A DNA stretch of 32,622 nucleotides from Methylothermaceae bacterium. GTDB taxonomy: Bacteria > Pseudomonadota > Gammaproteobacteria > Methylococcales > Methylothermaceae. Below, one piece after another: positions 21,857 to 30,966 of the stretch. The first letter of the stretch is position 1, and each line of letters opens with the position of its first letter. Both the position numbers and the translations under genes were made by a program. The notes below the pieces were generated by a model, which was not told the origin of the DNA, did no database searches, and saw nothing but the letters and a program-made list of their open reading frames with translations. Location of the stretch: NCBI GenBank assembly GCA_026984375.1, contig JALSSF010000199.1, forward strand, positions 1 through 32,622. Direction: 5' to 3'.

Positions 21857-21862
21857 TATAAT
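21857..21862 (+). promoter_or_regulatory. Candidate -10 element for nadK
   Basis: Perfect TATAAT at 21857-21862, 29 nt before the GTG start. No convincing -35. Confidence 0.4.
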
Positions 21863-21890
21863 TGGTTTGCTTCTGAGACGGCCGTTTCCT

Positions 21891-22763
21891 GTGAAAAATT
21901 CCGTTTTCCATGCCATCGGCATCGTCGCCAAGCCGAACGTCGAGCGGGTGGGCGAAACGTTACAGGCGTTGTACCGCCATCTCCAGGGGCGTGGTTTCAC
22001 CGTGTATCCGGATCCGGCGAGCCGGGAAATCCTCGGTCTCACGACGGCCTTCAGCCCCGAGGACATCGGCAGACACAGCGATGTCGTCATCGCCGTGGGC
22101 GGCGACGGCACCTTGCTGAATGCGGCGCGGGCCGTGGCCGAGTTCGACACCCCGGTGATCGGCATCAACCTGGGCCGGGTGGGATTCCTGGTGGACATAT
22201 CCCCGGACCAGGCCCTGGCCAAACTCGACGAAATCCTGTCGGGTCGTTATCTGACCGAAGAGCGCCTCATGCTGCAGGCCCGCATCCTGCGCCAGGGCCG
22301 GATCATCCATGAGGAAGTGGCCGTCAACGAGGTGGTGGTCCACCGCTGGATCACACCGAGCATGATCGAAATCATCACCCGCATCAACGGCCGGTTTCTG
22401 AACTCGCAGCGGGCCGACGGCCTCATCGTATCCACCCCCACCGGCTCCACCGCCTACGCCCTTTCCGGCGGCGGCCCCATTCTCCACCCCACCCTGGACG
22501 CCATCGAACTGGTGCCCATCAACCCCCATACCCTCACCAACCGCCCCATCGTCATCGCCGGCGACAGCGAGGTGGAGATCGCCTTCGGCAGCGCCAAGGA
22601 AATCCGCGCCGAGGTCACCTGCGACACCGTCTCCATCCCCGAGGTCCTGATCGACGACCACATCGTGATCCGCAAGGCCGACAAACCATTCCGCCTGCTG
22701 CATCCGGTCGATTACGACTTTTTCGAAATCCTCCGGGTCAAACTGCACTGGAGCAACTGCTGA
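21891..22763 (+). CDS. nadK: NAD kinase
   Basis: (GTG)KNSVFHAIGIVAKPNVERVGETL..., VIAVGGDGTLLNAARAV, NGRFLNSQRADGLIVSTPTGSTAYALSGGGPILHP. The ORF-track start at 21807 falls in the CIRCE region. Confidence 0.96.
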   Translation: MKNSVFHAIGIVAKPNVERVGETLQALYRHLQGRGFTVYPDPASREILGLTTAFSPEDIGRHSDVVIAVGGDGTLLNAARAVAEFDTPVIGINLGRVGFLVDISPDQALAKLDEILSGRYLTEERLMLQARILRQGRIIHEEVAVNEVVVHRWITPSMIEIITRINGRFLNSQRADGLIVSTPTGSTAYALSGGGPILHPTLDAIELVPINPHTLTNRPIVIAGDSEVEIAFGSAKEIRAEVTCDTVSIPEVLIDDHIVIRKADKPFRLLHPVDYDFFEILRVKLHWSNC

Positions 22764-22771
22764 CGCCGATC

Positions 22772-24427
22772 ATGCTGACCGCACTGACCATTCGCGACCT
22801 GGCCGTCGTCCGCCACCTGGATCTGGAATTCGAGCCCGGCTTCACCGCCCTGACCGGGGAAACCGGGGCCGGCAAATCCATCCTGCTGACCGCGCTCGGC
22901 CTGGCCCTGGGGGAACGGGCCGATTCGGACTGGGTGCGCAGCGGGGCGGACCGGGCCGAGGTGATCCTGGAATTCGCTCTGGACCGGACCCCCGAAGCAC
23001 GCCGCTGGCTCCGGGACAACGACCTGGAAAGCGGCGACGCCTGTCTGATCCGCCGCAGCATCGCCGTCAAGGGGCGTTCCCGGGCCTTCGTCAACGACCG
23101 CCCGGTCAGCCTGCAGACCCTGCAGACCCTGGGACGGCAATTACTGGAAATTCACGGCCAGCACGCCCACCTGCGCCTGCGCCATCCGGCGGAGCAGCGC
23201 CATCTCCTCGATTTGCACGGAGGCCATCAGGAGCTGGCGCACCAGGTGGTCGATCTGGCCCATCGGTGGCGTGAGACCCGGACCCGTTGGCAGCGGCTGC
23301 GGCAACAAAGCGCCGATCAATCCCTGAAAGAGGAATTTCTGCGCTTCCAGATCCGGGAACTGGAGCAAGCCGGTGTCGAAAACCTCGACTATGACGCCCT
23401 CGAGGAGGAATTCAGCCAACTGGCCAACCTCGACCGCATTCTGGCCGCCACCCAGCAGCAACTGCACGAACTTTACGATTCGGAAACCGCGGTCATCGAC
23501 CGGGTCGACCAGGCGATCCGGGAACTGGAGACGGTCTGCCGCTGGGCGCCGCGATTGCAGGAAACGGTCGAACTACTGTCCAGCGCCAGGATTCAGTTGG
23601 AAGAGGCCGGTCACGGCCTGCGCCAGCAACTGGACGGACTGGAAGCCGATCCCGAACGCCTGAACCATCTCGACCAATTGTTCGGCCGGCTCCACGACCT
23701 GGCACGCAAACATCAGGTCGATCCCCGCGAACTGCCCCAGCGGCTGCAGCAACTGCGCCGGGAACTCGACGGTCTGGCGGACCGGGAACAGGAACTCGCC
23801 GAACTGGAAGCCGCGCTGCGACGACTGGAACAGCGCTATCGCCAGGCCGCCGAGCGGCTGAGCCGGCTGCGTCGGGAGAGCGCCGGGAAGCTGGCCGGAC
23901 GGATCACAGCGCTGATGCGGGACTTGGGTATGCCCCACGGGGAATTCCACATCGCGGTCGAAACCGACGGCGACGCCGATCCGCGTCCGGAAGGGCTCGA
24001 CCGGATCGAATTTCTGGTCACCACCAATCCGGGACTGTCCCCCCGTCCTTTGGCGAAAGTCGCCTCCGGCGGGGAACTGTCCCGCCTGAGCCTGGCGCTT
24101 CAGGTCGCCTGCAGCGAGAATCGTCCGGTGCCCACCCTGGTGTTCGACGAAGTGGACACCGGGATCGGCGGCGGGGTGGCGGAAATCGTGGGCCGCCACC
24201 TGCGCCAACTCGGCGGCGACCGTCAGGTCCTGTGCGTCACCCATCTTCCCCAGGTCGCCGCCCAGGCCCACCATCACTACCTGGTGGAAAAACAGGTCGG
24301 CGAGACCCGGGTCGTTCCCCTGGGGGACGAAAGCCGGCGCCGGGAGATCGCCCGGATGCTGGGGGGGCTGAAGATCACCGCGCAAACCCTGGCCCACGCC
24401 GAGGAAATGCTGCAATGGACCCGGTGA
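22772..24427 (+). CDS. recN: DNA repair protein RecN
   Basis: MLTALTIRDLAVVRHLDLEFEPGFTALTGETGAGKSILLTALGLALGERA..., LVFDEVDTGIGGGVAEIVGRHL, CVTHLPQVAAQAHHHYLVEK. Confidence 0.98.
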   Translation: MLTALTIRDLAVVRHLDLEFEPGFTALTGETGAGKSILLTALGLALGERADSDWVRSGADRAEVILEFALDRTPEARRWLRDNDLESGDACLIRRSIAVKGRSRAFVNDRPVSLQTLQTLGRQLLEIHGQHAHLRLRHPAEQRHLLDLHGGHQELAHQVVDLAHRWRETRTRWQRLRQQSADQSLKEEFLRFQIRELEQAGVENLDYDALEEEFSQLANLDRILAATQQQLHELYDSETAVIDRVDQAIRELETVCRWAPRLQETVELLSSARIQLEEAGHGLRQQLDGLEADPERLNHLDQLFGRLHDLARKHQVDPRELPQRLQQLRRELDGLADREQELAELEAALRRLEQRYRQAAERLSRLRRESAGKLAGRITALMRDLGMPHGEFHIAVETDGDADPRPEGLDRIEFLVTTNPGLSPRPLAKVASGGELSRLSLALQVACSENRPVPTLVFDEVDTGIGGGVAEIVGRHLRQLGGDRQVLCVTHLPQVAAQAHHHYLVEKQVGETRVVPLGDESRRREIARMLGGLKITAQTLAHAEEMLQWTR

Positions 24428-25461
24428 CTCTGCCGCCGGAATGGGCCCCCCAGGGGTTCGTCCTGCTCGCCTGGCCCCATCCCGAGGGCGATTTCGCCCC
24501 GTGGCTGGAAGCGGTGGAACGCAGCTACGCCCTCACCGTGGTCGCCATCAGCCGCCACCAGGACGTTCTGATCGCCTGCCGGGACGCCCAGCACCGGCGG
24601 GACATCGAGGAACGCCTGAACGCCTACCATCCGGTGGCGGCGCGGCTCCGTTTCGTCCAGCTTCCCTACCGGGACGTCTGGGTGCGGGACACCGCCCCTA
24701 TCGGCGTCTGGCACCACCAAGGGCGGGGAGGGCTGCTCGATTTCCGCTTCAACGGCTGGGGAGGAAAATACCCCAGCCGGACCGACGATGAATTCGGCCG
24801 GGCTCTGTACCATTCCGGGGTCTTCGGGGACATCCCCTATCGGCGGATCGACTGGGTCCTGGAGGGAGGCAGCCTGGAGACCGACGGCCTCGGCACCCTG
24901 CTGGCGACCCGGCACTCGATCCAGAACCCCAACCGCAATCCGGATCCTTCGGCGGCGGAAGCCATCCTGCGCCGACATCTGGGAATAAAACGCTTTCTCT
25001 GGCTCGATCACGGCAAACTGGCGGGCGACGACACCGACGGTCACGTCGACACCCTGGCCCGCTTCGCCGACCACGACACCATCCTCTACCAGAGCTGCGA
25101 CGACCCGAACGACCCTCAGTTCGCGTCTCTGACCGCCATGGCGGCGCAGTTGCGCGGTTTCCGCACCCCCTACGGCAGACCCTACGAACTGATCGCCCTG
25201 CCCGGCCCGCGACCGATCCACAACCGGGAAGGCCAACGTCTGCCGGCGTCCTACGCCAACTTCCTCGTCATCAACGGCGCGGTTTTGCTACCGCAATACG
25301 AAGATCCGGCGGACATGGCGGCCCGGCGCTGCCTGCAGCGGGCGTTCCCGCAGCGGGAGATCATCCCCGTTCCCGCCCGCCCCCTGATCCAGCAGTACGG
25401 TAGCCTTCACTGCATGACCATGAACTATCCACTGCCCATCGAACTGGTGCTACCCCCATGA
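24415..25461 (+). CDS. Agmatine deiminase family protein (AguA/PAD type)
   Basis: LPPEWAPQGFVLLAWPH..., RFNGWGGKYPSRTDDEFGRALY, WVLEGGSLETDGLGTLLATRHSI, HGKLAGDDTDGHVDTLARF, C-terminal YGSLHCMTMN catalytic Cys motif. Overlaps recN by 13 bp. Confidence 0.9.
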   Translation: MDPVTLPPEWAPQGFVLLAWPHPEGDFAPWLEAVERSYALTVVAISRHQDVLIACRDAQHRRDIEERLNAYHPVAARLRFVQLPYRDVWVRDTAPIGVWHHQGRGGLLDFRFNGWGGKYPSRTDDEFGRALYHSGVFGDIPYRRIDWVLEGGSLETDGLGTLLATRHSIQNPNRNPDPSAAEAILRRHLGIKRFLWLDHGKLAGDDTDGHVDTLARFADHDTILYQSCDDPNDPQFASLTAMAAQLRGFRTPYGRPYELIALPGPRPIHNREGQRLPASYANFLVINGAVLLPQYEDPADMAARRCLQRAFPQREIIPVPARPLIQQYGSLHCMTMNYPLPIELVLPP

Positions 25462-26348
25462 AAAACGATCCTATCGTCGCCGTGGTGCAACACGCCTGTT
25501 CGGACGACCGGGAGGAAAATCTCGAACGCTCCGTCCAGGGTATCCGGCAGGCCGCCTCCCAACGGGCCGATCTGGTCGTGCTGCCGGAACTGCACACCCT
25601 GCCCTATTTCTGCCAGGTGGAAAATCCCGATTTTTTCGACCTGGCGGAACCCATACCCGGACCGACCACCGAAACCCTGGGACGGCTCGCCGAAACGCTG
25701 AACATCGTTCTGGTGGCCTCCGTTTTCGAAAAACGCGCCCCCGGGATTTATCACAATACCGCCATCGTTTTCGAACGCGACGGGCGGATCGCCGGCAAAT
25801 ACCGTAAGATGCACATACCCGACGATCCGGGTTTTTACGAAAAGTTTTATTTCACTCCCGGCGATCTGGGATTCGAACCGATCGCGACCAGCGTCGGCAA
25901 ACTGGGGGTTTTGGTCTGCTGGGACCAGTGGTATCCGGAAGCGGCCCGTTTGATGACCCTGGCCGGGGCGGAACTGTTGATCTATCCCACGGCGATCGGC
26001 TGGGATCCCCGCGACGAGGAAGCGGAAAAGAAACGGCAACTGGAATCGTGGATCCTGATTCAGCGCGCCCATGCGGTCGCCAACGGCCTGCCGGTGTTGA
26101 GCTGCAACCGGACCGGTCTGGAACCGGATCCCGAACGGCGGACTCCGGGGATCCGCTTCTGGGGCCACAGTTTCATCGCCGGTCCCCAGGGGGAACTGCT
26201 CGCCCACACCGACGAAGCGGACTATCAGGTCCTGTTCGCCCGCCTCGACCGGAAACGCGGTGAAAAGGTGCGCCGGATCTGGCCCTTCCTGCGCGACCGG
26301 CGCATCGACGCCTATTCGGACCTGACCCGGCGCTACCTCGATGACTGA
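25458..26348 (+). CDS. aguB: N-carbamoylputrescine amidase-like nitrilase-superfamily hydrolase
   Basis: Glu-Lys-Cys triad context: VVLPELHTLPYFCQ / GKYRKMHIPDDPGFYEKFYFTPGD / LGVLVCWDQWYPEAARLM. ATGA overlap with the agmatine deiminase gene. Confidence 0.93.
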   Translation: MKNDPIVAVVQHACSDDREENLERSVQGIRQAASQRADLVVLPELHTLPYFCQVENPDFFDLAEPIPGPTTETLGRLAETLNIVLVASVFEKRAPGIYHNTAIVFERDGRIAGKYRKMHIPDDPGFYEKFYFTPGDLGFEPIATSVGKLGVLVCWDQWYPEAARLMTLAGAELLIYPTAIGWDPRDEEAEKKRQLESWILIQRAHAVANGLPVLSCNRTGLEPDPERRTPGIRFWGHSFIAGPQGELLAHTDEADYQVLFARLDRKRGEKVRRIWPFLRDRRIDAYSDLTRRYLDD

Positions 26349-26357
26349 GAGCGGGAA

Positions 26358-26714
26358 TCAGTCGCGGATGCGGAATTCCTCCTTGTCGTGGCCCTGGTCC
26401 ACCAGATCCCGCAACCAGCGGGGCATCTGGCCGCGCCCGCTCCAGGTCAGCGTCGGGTCGGCGGGATGGCGGTATTTCGGCGCCGCCTTGCCCCTTCTGC
26501 GCACGGTCCGGATTTCCCCGGGTTTTCCTTTCACCCGGAAGGACACTTCCAGGCCCACGGAGTCGGCCAATTCGATAATTTGCCGTTTGACTTCCTCCTG
26601 CCGTTTTTTTCGTTTTTCCTCCAGAACCCGTCGGGTATCCTCCAATACCTTTTGCAATTCTGCTTCCGACAAGCCTTCCAACTGCTTCTCGATCTGCTCG
26701 ATTTGCATATCCAT
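26358..26714 (-). CDS. H-NS family nucleoid-associated protein
   Basis: N-terminal coiled coil; C-terminal H-NS-like core 'KAAPKYRHPADPTLTWSGRGQMPRWLRDLVDQG'. Confidence 0.88.
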   Translation of the reverse strand: MDMQIEQIEKQLEGLSEAELQKVLEDTRRVLEEKRKKRQEEVKRQIIELADSVGLEVSFRVKGKPGEIRTVRRRGKAAPKYRHPADPTLTWSGRGQMPRWLRDLVDQGHDKEEFRIRD

Positions 26715-26774
26715 GTAAAATCAACCTCCAATCCAATAGTAATATATAACCTGGTAATTGTACTTAATTATACT

Positions 26775-27437
26775 ATGAACCCAAGCTTCCTCACCAAGGT
26801 TCGATATATATATTTTATTCTCTTGACAGGTTTGTCACCGGCACCGGCCGTCCCCGGGGAAACGGAAAACGGGGAAACCATCCATGTCAAGTTAAGCAAG
26901 CATATCGGTCGTATCGAAATCACCAAAGCCGGCCGAACCGTGGTGATCGAAAGAATTCAAGACCCGGCGAACACTATACCGCCCCCTTTCGACAAAACCT
27001 CGCGCCCCTGCCCGCCTTATTGCATTCAGCCCAGCGTCGCCGCGCCGGGGGTGGAAACGCTGGGGGAACTGGAACTAATCGCCTATCTGCAAAAGCGCGC
27101 CCAAAGCGACGACGTCCTGATCATCGATACCCGGCCTGACGAATGGTACGAGCGGCAAACGATTCCCCTGGCGATCAACCTGCCCTACGATCAATTCCAG
27201 GACAAAATGCCCCACCTGCTGGAAAAACATTTCAACGCCAAACGAAACGGTGACAAATGGGATTTCAGCAACGCCAAGACTCTGGTGCTTTTCTGCAACG
27301 GCTACTGGAATCCGGATTCCTATCAGGTCGTTCAACGGTTGCTTTCCCTCGGTTATCCCGCCGACAAAATCAAATGGTACCGCGGCGGCATGCAGGCCTG
27401 GCTGTCCCTGGGACTGACGACGGAAAAACCCAAATGA
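26775..27437 (+). CDS. Exported rhodanese-like domain protein
   Basis: MNPSFLTKVRYIYFILLTGLSPAPAVPG signal-like start; 'DDVLIIDTRPDEWYERQTIPLAINLPYDQF' and 'TLVLFCNGYWNPDSYQVVQRLLSLGYPADKIKWYRGGMQAWLSLGL'. Confidence 0.82.
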   Translation: MNPSFLTKVRYIYFILLTGLSPAPAVPGETENGETIHVKLSKHIGRIEITKAGRTVVIERIQDPANTIPPPFDKTSRPCPPYCIQPSVAAPGVETLGELELIAYLQKRAQSDDVLIIDTRPDEWYERQTIPLAINLPYDQFQDKMPHLLEKHFNAKRNGDKWDFSNAKTLVLFCNGYWNPDSYQVVQRLLSLGYPADKIKWYRGGMQAWLSLGLTTEKPK

Positions 27438-27507
27438 CCGGATAGCGGATATAATCCCCCGCCTTTTCGTCCAACTTTGAATTGAATTCGTCCAGATCGA
27501 TCGCGCA

Positions 27508-30500
27508 ATGACGGCAACGACCCAACAACCGGTTTCCCGCTCTCCGCTTCATCCCCCCGTTCCCCGAGAGGTAGGCCAGTCGGTGCACTGGCGCGGACTT
27601 GCGGATGCCGCCACCCCTCTCGCCCTGGCCCGGGCCATCGCCGCCACCCGGCGGTTCTTCATGGTGGTAACCCCCGACAGCCACAGTGCCCGGCAACTGG
27701 AACAGGACATCGCCTTCTTCCTGGAGGGCGAGGCGCCGGTATTGCATTTTCCCGACTGGGAAACGCTGCCCTACGACGTCTTCTCCCCTTTGCCGGAAAT
27801 CGTCTCCCAGCGCCTGCACACCCTGGTGCGGCTGCCGCAGACCCGGCACGGGGTCCTGATCACCCCCATCGCCACCCTGATGCAGCGCCTGCCGCCCCGG
27901 CGCCACGTCCTGGGAAACAGCCTGGCCGTGAAGGTGGGTGACACGCTGGATGTCGAGGCCCTGCGACGGCAACTGGAACAGTCCGGCTATCAGTGCGCTC
28001 CCCAGGTCCAGCAGCACGGGGAATTCGCTGTCCGCGGCGCCATTCTCGACCTGTTCCCCATGGGCTCCGACCGACCTCTGCGGATCGAGCGCTTCGACGA
28101 CGAGATCGAATCCATCCGCACTTTCGATCCCGAGACCCAGCGTTCCATCGACCGAATCGAACGGTTCGAACTGTTTCCCGGACGGGAATTTCCGACCGAC
28201 CCGGAGGCGATCAAACGATTCCGCCGGGCCTTCCGGGCCGCCTTCCCGGACCTCCCGGGCACCAGCCCCCTGTACCAGGACGTCAGCAGCGGCTTTCTGC
28301 CCGGCGGGATCGAGTACTACCTGCCCCTGTTCCTCGACCGGACCGAAACCCTGTTCGACTATCTCCCTGAGCAAACCATACTGGCGCTGGCCGCGGCACC
28401 GTCGGCCTGCGAGGACTTCTTCCGGGAAGTCGAAACCCGCTATCAGCTCCGCCGGGGCGACCTGGACCGGCCGCCATTGCCGCCGGAAACCCTCTATCTG
28501 CCGCCGGAGGAACTGCAGCGCCATTGGCAGACCTATCCCCGCATCGAACTGTTTCCCCGCTCGGCCGCTTCGGTACAGGTCGATTTCGCCACCCGGCCCC
28601 TGCCGGACGTCGCCCTGGAACCGCAGAAGAAACAACCGGCCCGGCGGTTACAGGACTTCCTGGCGCAACATCGGGGCCCGGTGCTGCTGACCGCCGAAAG
28701 CCCGGGACGCCGGGAAACCCTGCTGGAAACCCTGGCCAAGTTCGGCCTGAAACCGCAAATCGTCGACGGTTGGAGCGACTTTCTCCAGCGGCGTCCAGAG
28801 CTCGGCATCGCCATCGCTCCCCTGGAACAGGGCCTGTGGAGCGACGAGCCGAACCTGGCCGTCATTCCGGAAACCCGGCTTTACGGCGAACGGGTCCGCC
28901 AACCCCGCCGCCCTGGCGGCGCCCGGGAGATCGAAAACCTGATCGCCGATCTGAGCGAACTGACCGTGGGCGCCCCGGTGGTCCACCGCGATCACGGCGT
29001 CGGCCGCTATCGCGGGTTGCAGCGTCTGGAAGTGGGCGGCGTGGAAACCGAGTTTCTGACCCTGGAATACGCCGGGGGCGACCGGCTTTACGTTCCGGTG
29101 GCCGACCTGCACCGGATCGGCCGCTACAGCGGCGCCGACGTGGAGAACGCCCCCCTCCACCGCCTCGGCGGCGACCAGTGGAAAAAGATCCGCCGCAAGG
29201 CCCAGGAGCGCATCCGCGACGTGGCCGCCGAACTACTGGAGATCCACGCAAAACGCGCCGCACGCCAGGGCTTCGCCCACCGCTTCGATCCGGAGGCCTA
29301 CCGCGCCTTCGCCGCCGCCTTCCCCTTCGAGGAAACCCCGGACCAGGCCGCCGCCATCGAAGCGGTCCTCGACGATCTGCGCTCCCCCCATCCCATGGAC
29401 CGGGTGGTCTGCGGCGACGTCGGCTTCGGCAAGACCGAAGTGGCCATGCGGGCCGCCTTCGTCGCCGTCCAGAGCGGCAAACAGGTGGCGGTGCTGGTGC
29501 CGACCACGCTTCTGGCCCAGCAACACTATCAGAACTTCCGCGACCGCTTCGCCGACTGGCCGGTGCGGGTGGAGGTGCTGTCCCGCTTCGTCACGCCGAA
29601 GCAGCAGAAGCAGATCCTCGCCGACCTTGCCGAAGGCAAGGTGGACATCCTCATCGGCACCCACAAGCTGATCCAGAAAAGCGTCAAATACAGGGACCTG
29701 GGCCTGGTGATCATCGACGAGGAGCAGCGCTTCGGCGTGCGCCAGAAGGAGCACTTCAAGAAACTGCGCAGCGAGGTGGACCTGCTCACCCTGACCGCCA
29801 CCCCCATCCCCCGCACCCTCAACATGTCCCTGTCGGGGCTGCGGGACATCTCCATCATCGCCAGCCCGCCGGAAGGACGCCATCCCATCCAGACCTTCGT
29901 CAGCGAATGGGTCGATTCCCTGGTCCAGGAAGCGATCCTGCGCGAAATCCGCCGCGGCGGCCAGGTCTATTTCGTCCACAACAAGATCGAAACCATGGAG
30001 CGGATCGCCGAAGATATCCAGCGCCTGGTGCCCGAGGCCCGAATCCGCATCGCCCACGGCCAGATGCCGGAGCGGGAGCTGGAACGCATCATGCTGGACT
30101 TCTACCACCAGCGCTTCAACGTCCTGCTCTGCACCACCATCATCGAGAGCGGCATCGACGTTCCCTCGGCCAACACCATCGTCATCCACCGCGCCGATCT
30201 GTTCGGACTGGCCCAGCTGCACCAGCTGCGCGGCCGGGTGGGCCGCTCCCATCACCGCGCCTATGCCTATCTGCTGGTGCCACCCAAGAAGCTGATGACC
30301 CGGGACGCCGTCAAGCGCATCGAGGCCATCCAGGCCTCCGGCGAACTGGGCGCCGGTTTCCTGATCTCCTCCCACGATCTGGAAATCCGCGGCGCCGGGG
30401 AACTGCTGGGAGACGAACAGAGCGGCCAGATCCAGGAAATCGGCTTCAACCTGTACTCGGAAATGCTGGAAAAGGCAGTCAAGGCCCTCAAGGAGGGCAA

Positions 30501-30966
30501 AGAACTGTCCTTGGAGGAGACGCAAGACGAAACCATCGAAGTGGATTTGAAGCTGCCGGCGCTGATTCCCGACGACTACCTGCCCGACGTCCATACCCGC
30601 CTGGTTCTCTACAAACGCATCGCCAACGCCGAAAACGCCGAGGCGCTGGAGGAACTGCAGGTGGAAATGATCGACCGCTTCGGGCTACTGCCGGAGGCGA
30701 CCAAAAACCTGTTCGCCATCGCCGAAATGAAGCTGAAAGCCAAATCCCTGGGAATCGAGAGAATCGATGCCAACCAGGGGGGTGGTCGGATCCGGTTCAC
30801 CCCGGAACCCGCCATCGATGTCGAGGCCCTGCTCAAACTGGTGCAGACCCAACCGGATCTCTTTCGCCTGGATGGCCCGCCAATGCTGCGCTTCCAGGCG
30901 AACCTGGAAGATCCCGGTGAAAGGCTGGCGTTCGTCCAGAAGCTGCTCGACCAGCTCACGCCGTGA
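27508..30966 (+). CDS. mfd: Transcription-repair coupling factor Mfd
   Basis: 1152 aa; RNAP-interaction region GAPVVHRDHGVGRYRGL; GDVGFGKTEVAMRAAF; DEEQRFGVRQKE; C-terminal TRCF domain. Confidence 0.99.
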   Translation: MTATTQQPVSRSPLHPPVPREVGQSVHWRGLADAATPLALARAIAATRRFFMVVTPDSHSARQLEQDIAFFLEGEAPVLHFPDWETLPYDVFSPLPEIVSQRLHTLVRLPQTRHGVLITPIATLMQRLPPRRHVLGNSLAVKVGDTLDVEALRRQLEQSGYQCAPQVQQHGEFAVRGAILDLFPMGSDRPLRIERFDDEIESIRTFDPETQRSIDRIERFELFPGREFPTDPEAIKRFRRAFRAAFPDLPGTSPLYQDVSSGFLPGGIEYYLPLFLDRTETLFDYLPEQTILALAAAPSACEDFFREVETRYQLRRGDLDRPPLPPETLYLPPEELQRHWQTYPRIELFPRSAASVQVDFATRPLPDVALEPQKKQPARRLQDFLAQHRGPVLLTAESPGRRETLLETLAKFGLKPQIVDGWSDFLQRRPELGIAIAPLEQGLWSDEPNLAVIPETRLYGERVRQPRRPGGAREIENLIADLSELTVGAPVVHRDHGVGRYRGLQRLEVGGVETEFLTLEYAGGDRLYVPVADLHRIGRYSGADVENAPLHRLGGDQWKKIRRKAQERIRDVAAELLEIHAKRAARQGFAHRFDPEAYRAFAAAFPFEETPDQAAAIEAVLDDLRSPHPMDRVVCGDVGFGKTEVAMRAAFVAVQSGKQVAVLVPTTLLAQQHYQNFRDRFADWPVRVEVLSRFVTPKQQKQILADLAEGKVDILIGTHKLIQKSVKYRDLGLVIIDEEQRFGVRQKEHFKKLRSEVDLLTLTATPIPRTLNMSLSGLRDISIIASPPEGRHPIQTFVSEWVDSLVQEAILREIRRGGQVYFVHNKIETMERIAEDIQRLVPEARIRIAHGQMPERELERIMLDFYHQRFNVLLCTTIIESGIDVPSANTIVIHRADLFGLAQLHQLRGRVGRSHHRAYAYLLVPPKKLMTRDAVKRIEAIQASGELGAGFLISSHDLEIRGAGELLGDEQSGQIQEIGFNLYSEMLEKAVKALKEGKELSLEETQDETIEVDLKLPALIPDDYLPDVHTRLVLYKRIANAENAEALEELQVEMIDRFGLLPEATKNLFAIAEMKLKAKSLGIERIDANQGGGRIRFTPEPAIDVEALLKLVQTQPDLFRLDGPPMLRFQANLEDPGERLAFVQKLLDQLTP

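Noticed and set aside
28524-30920. 798-aa alternate-frame ORF inside mfd, and the 453-aa antisense ORF at 29233-30594
   Set aside because: The Pro/Arg/Gly-rich frame is typical of an out-of-frame reading of a GC-rich gene; Mfd is clear in the overlapping frame.
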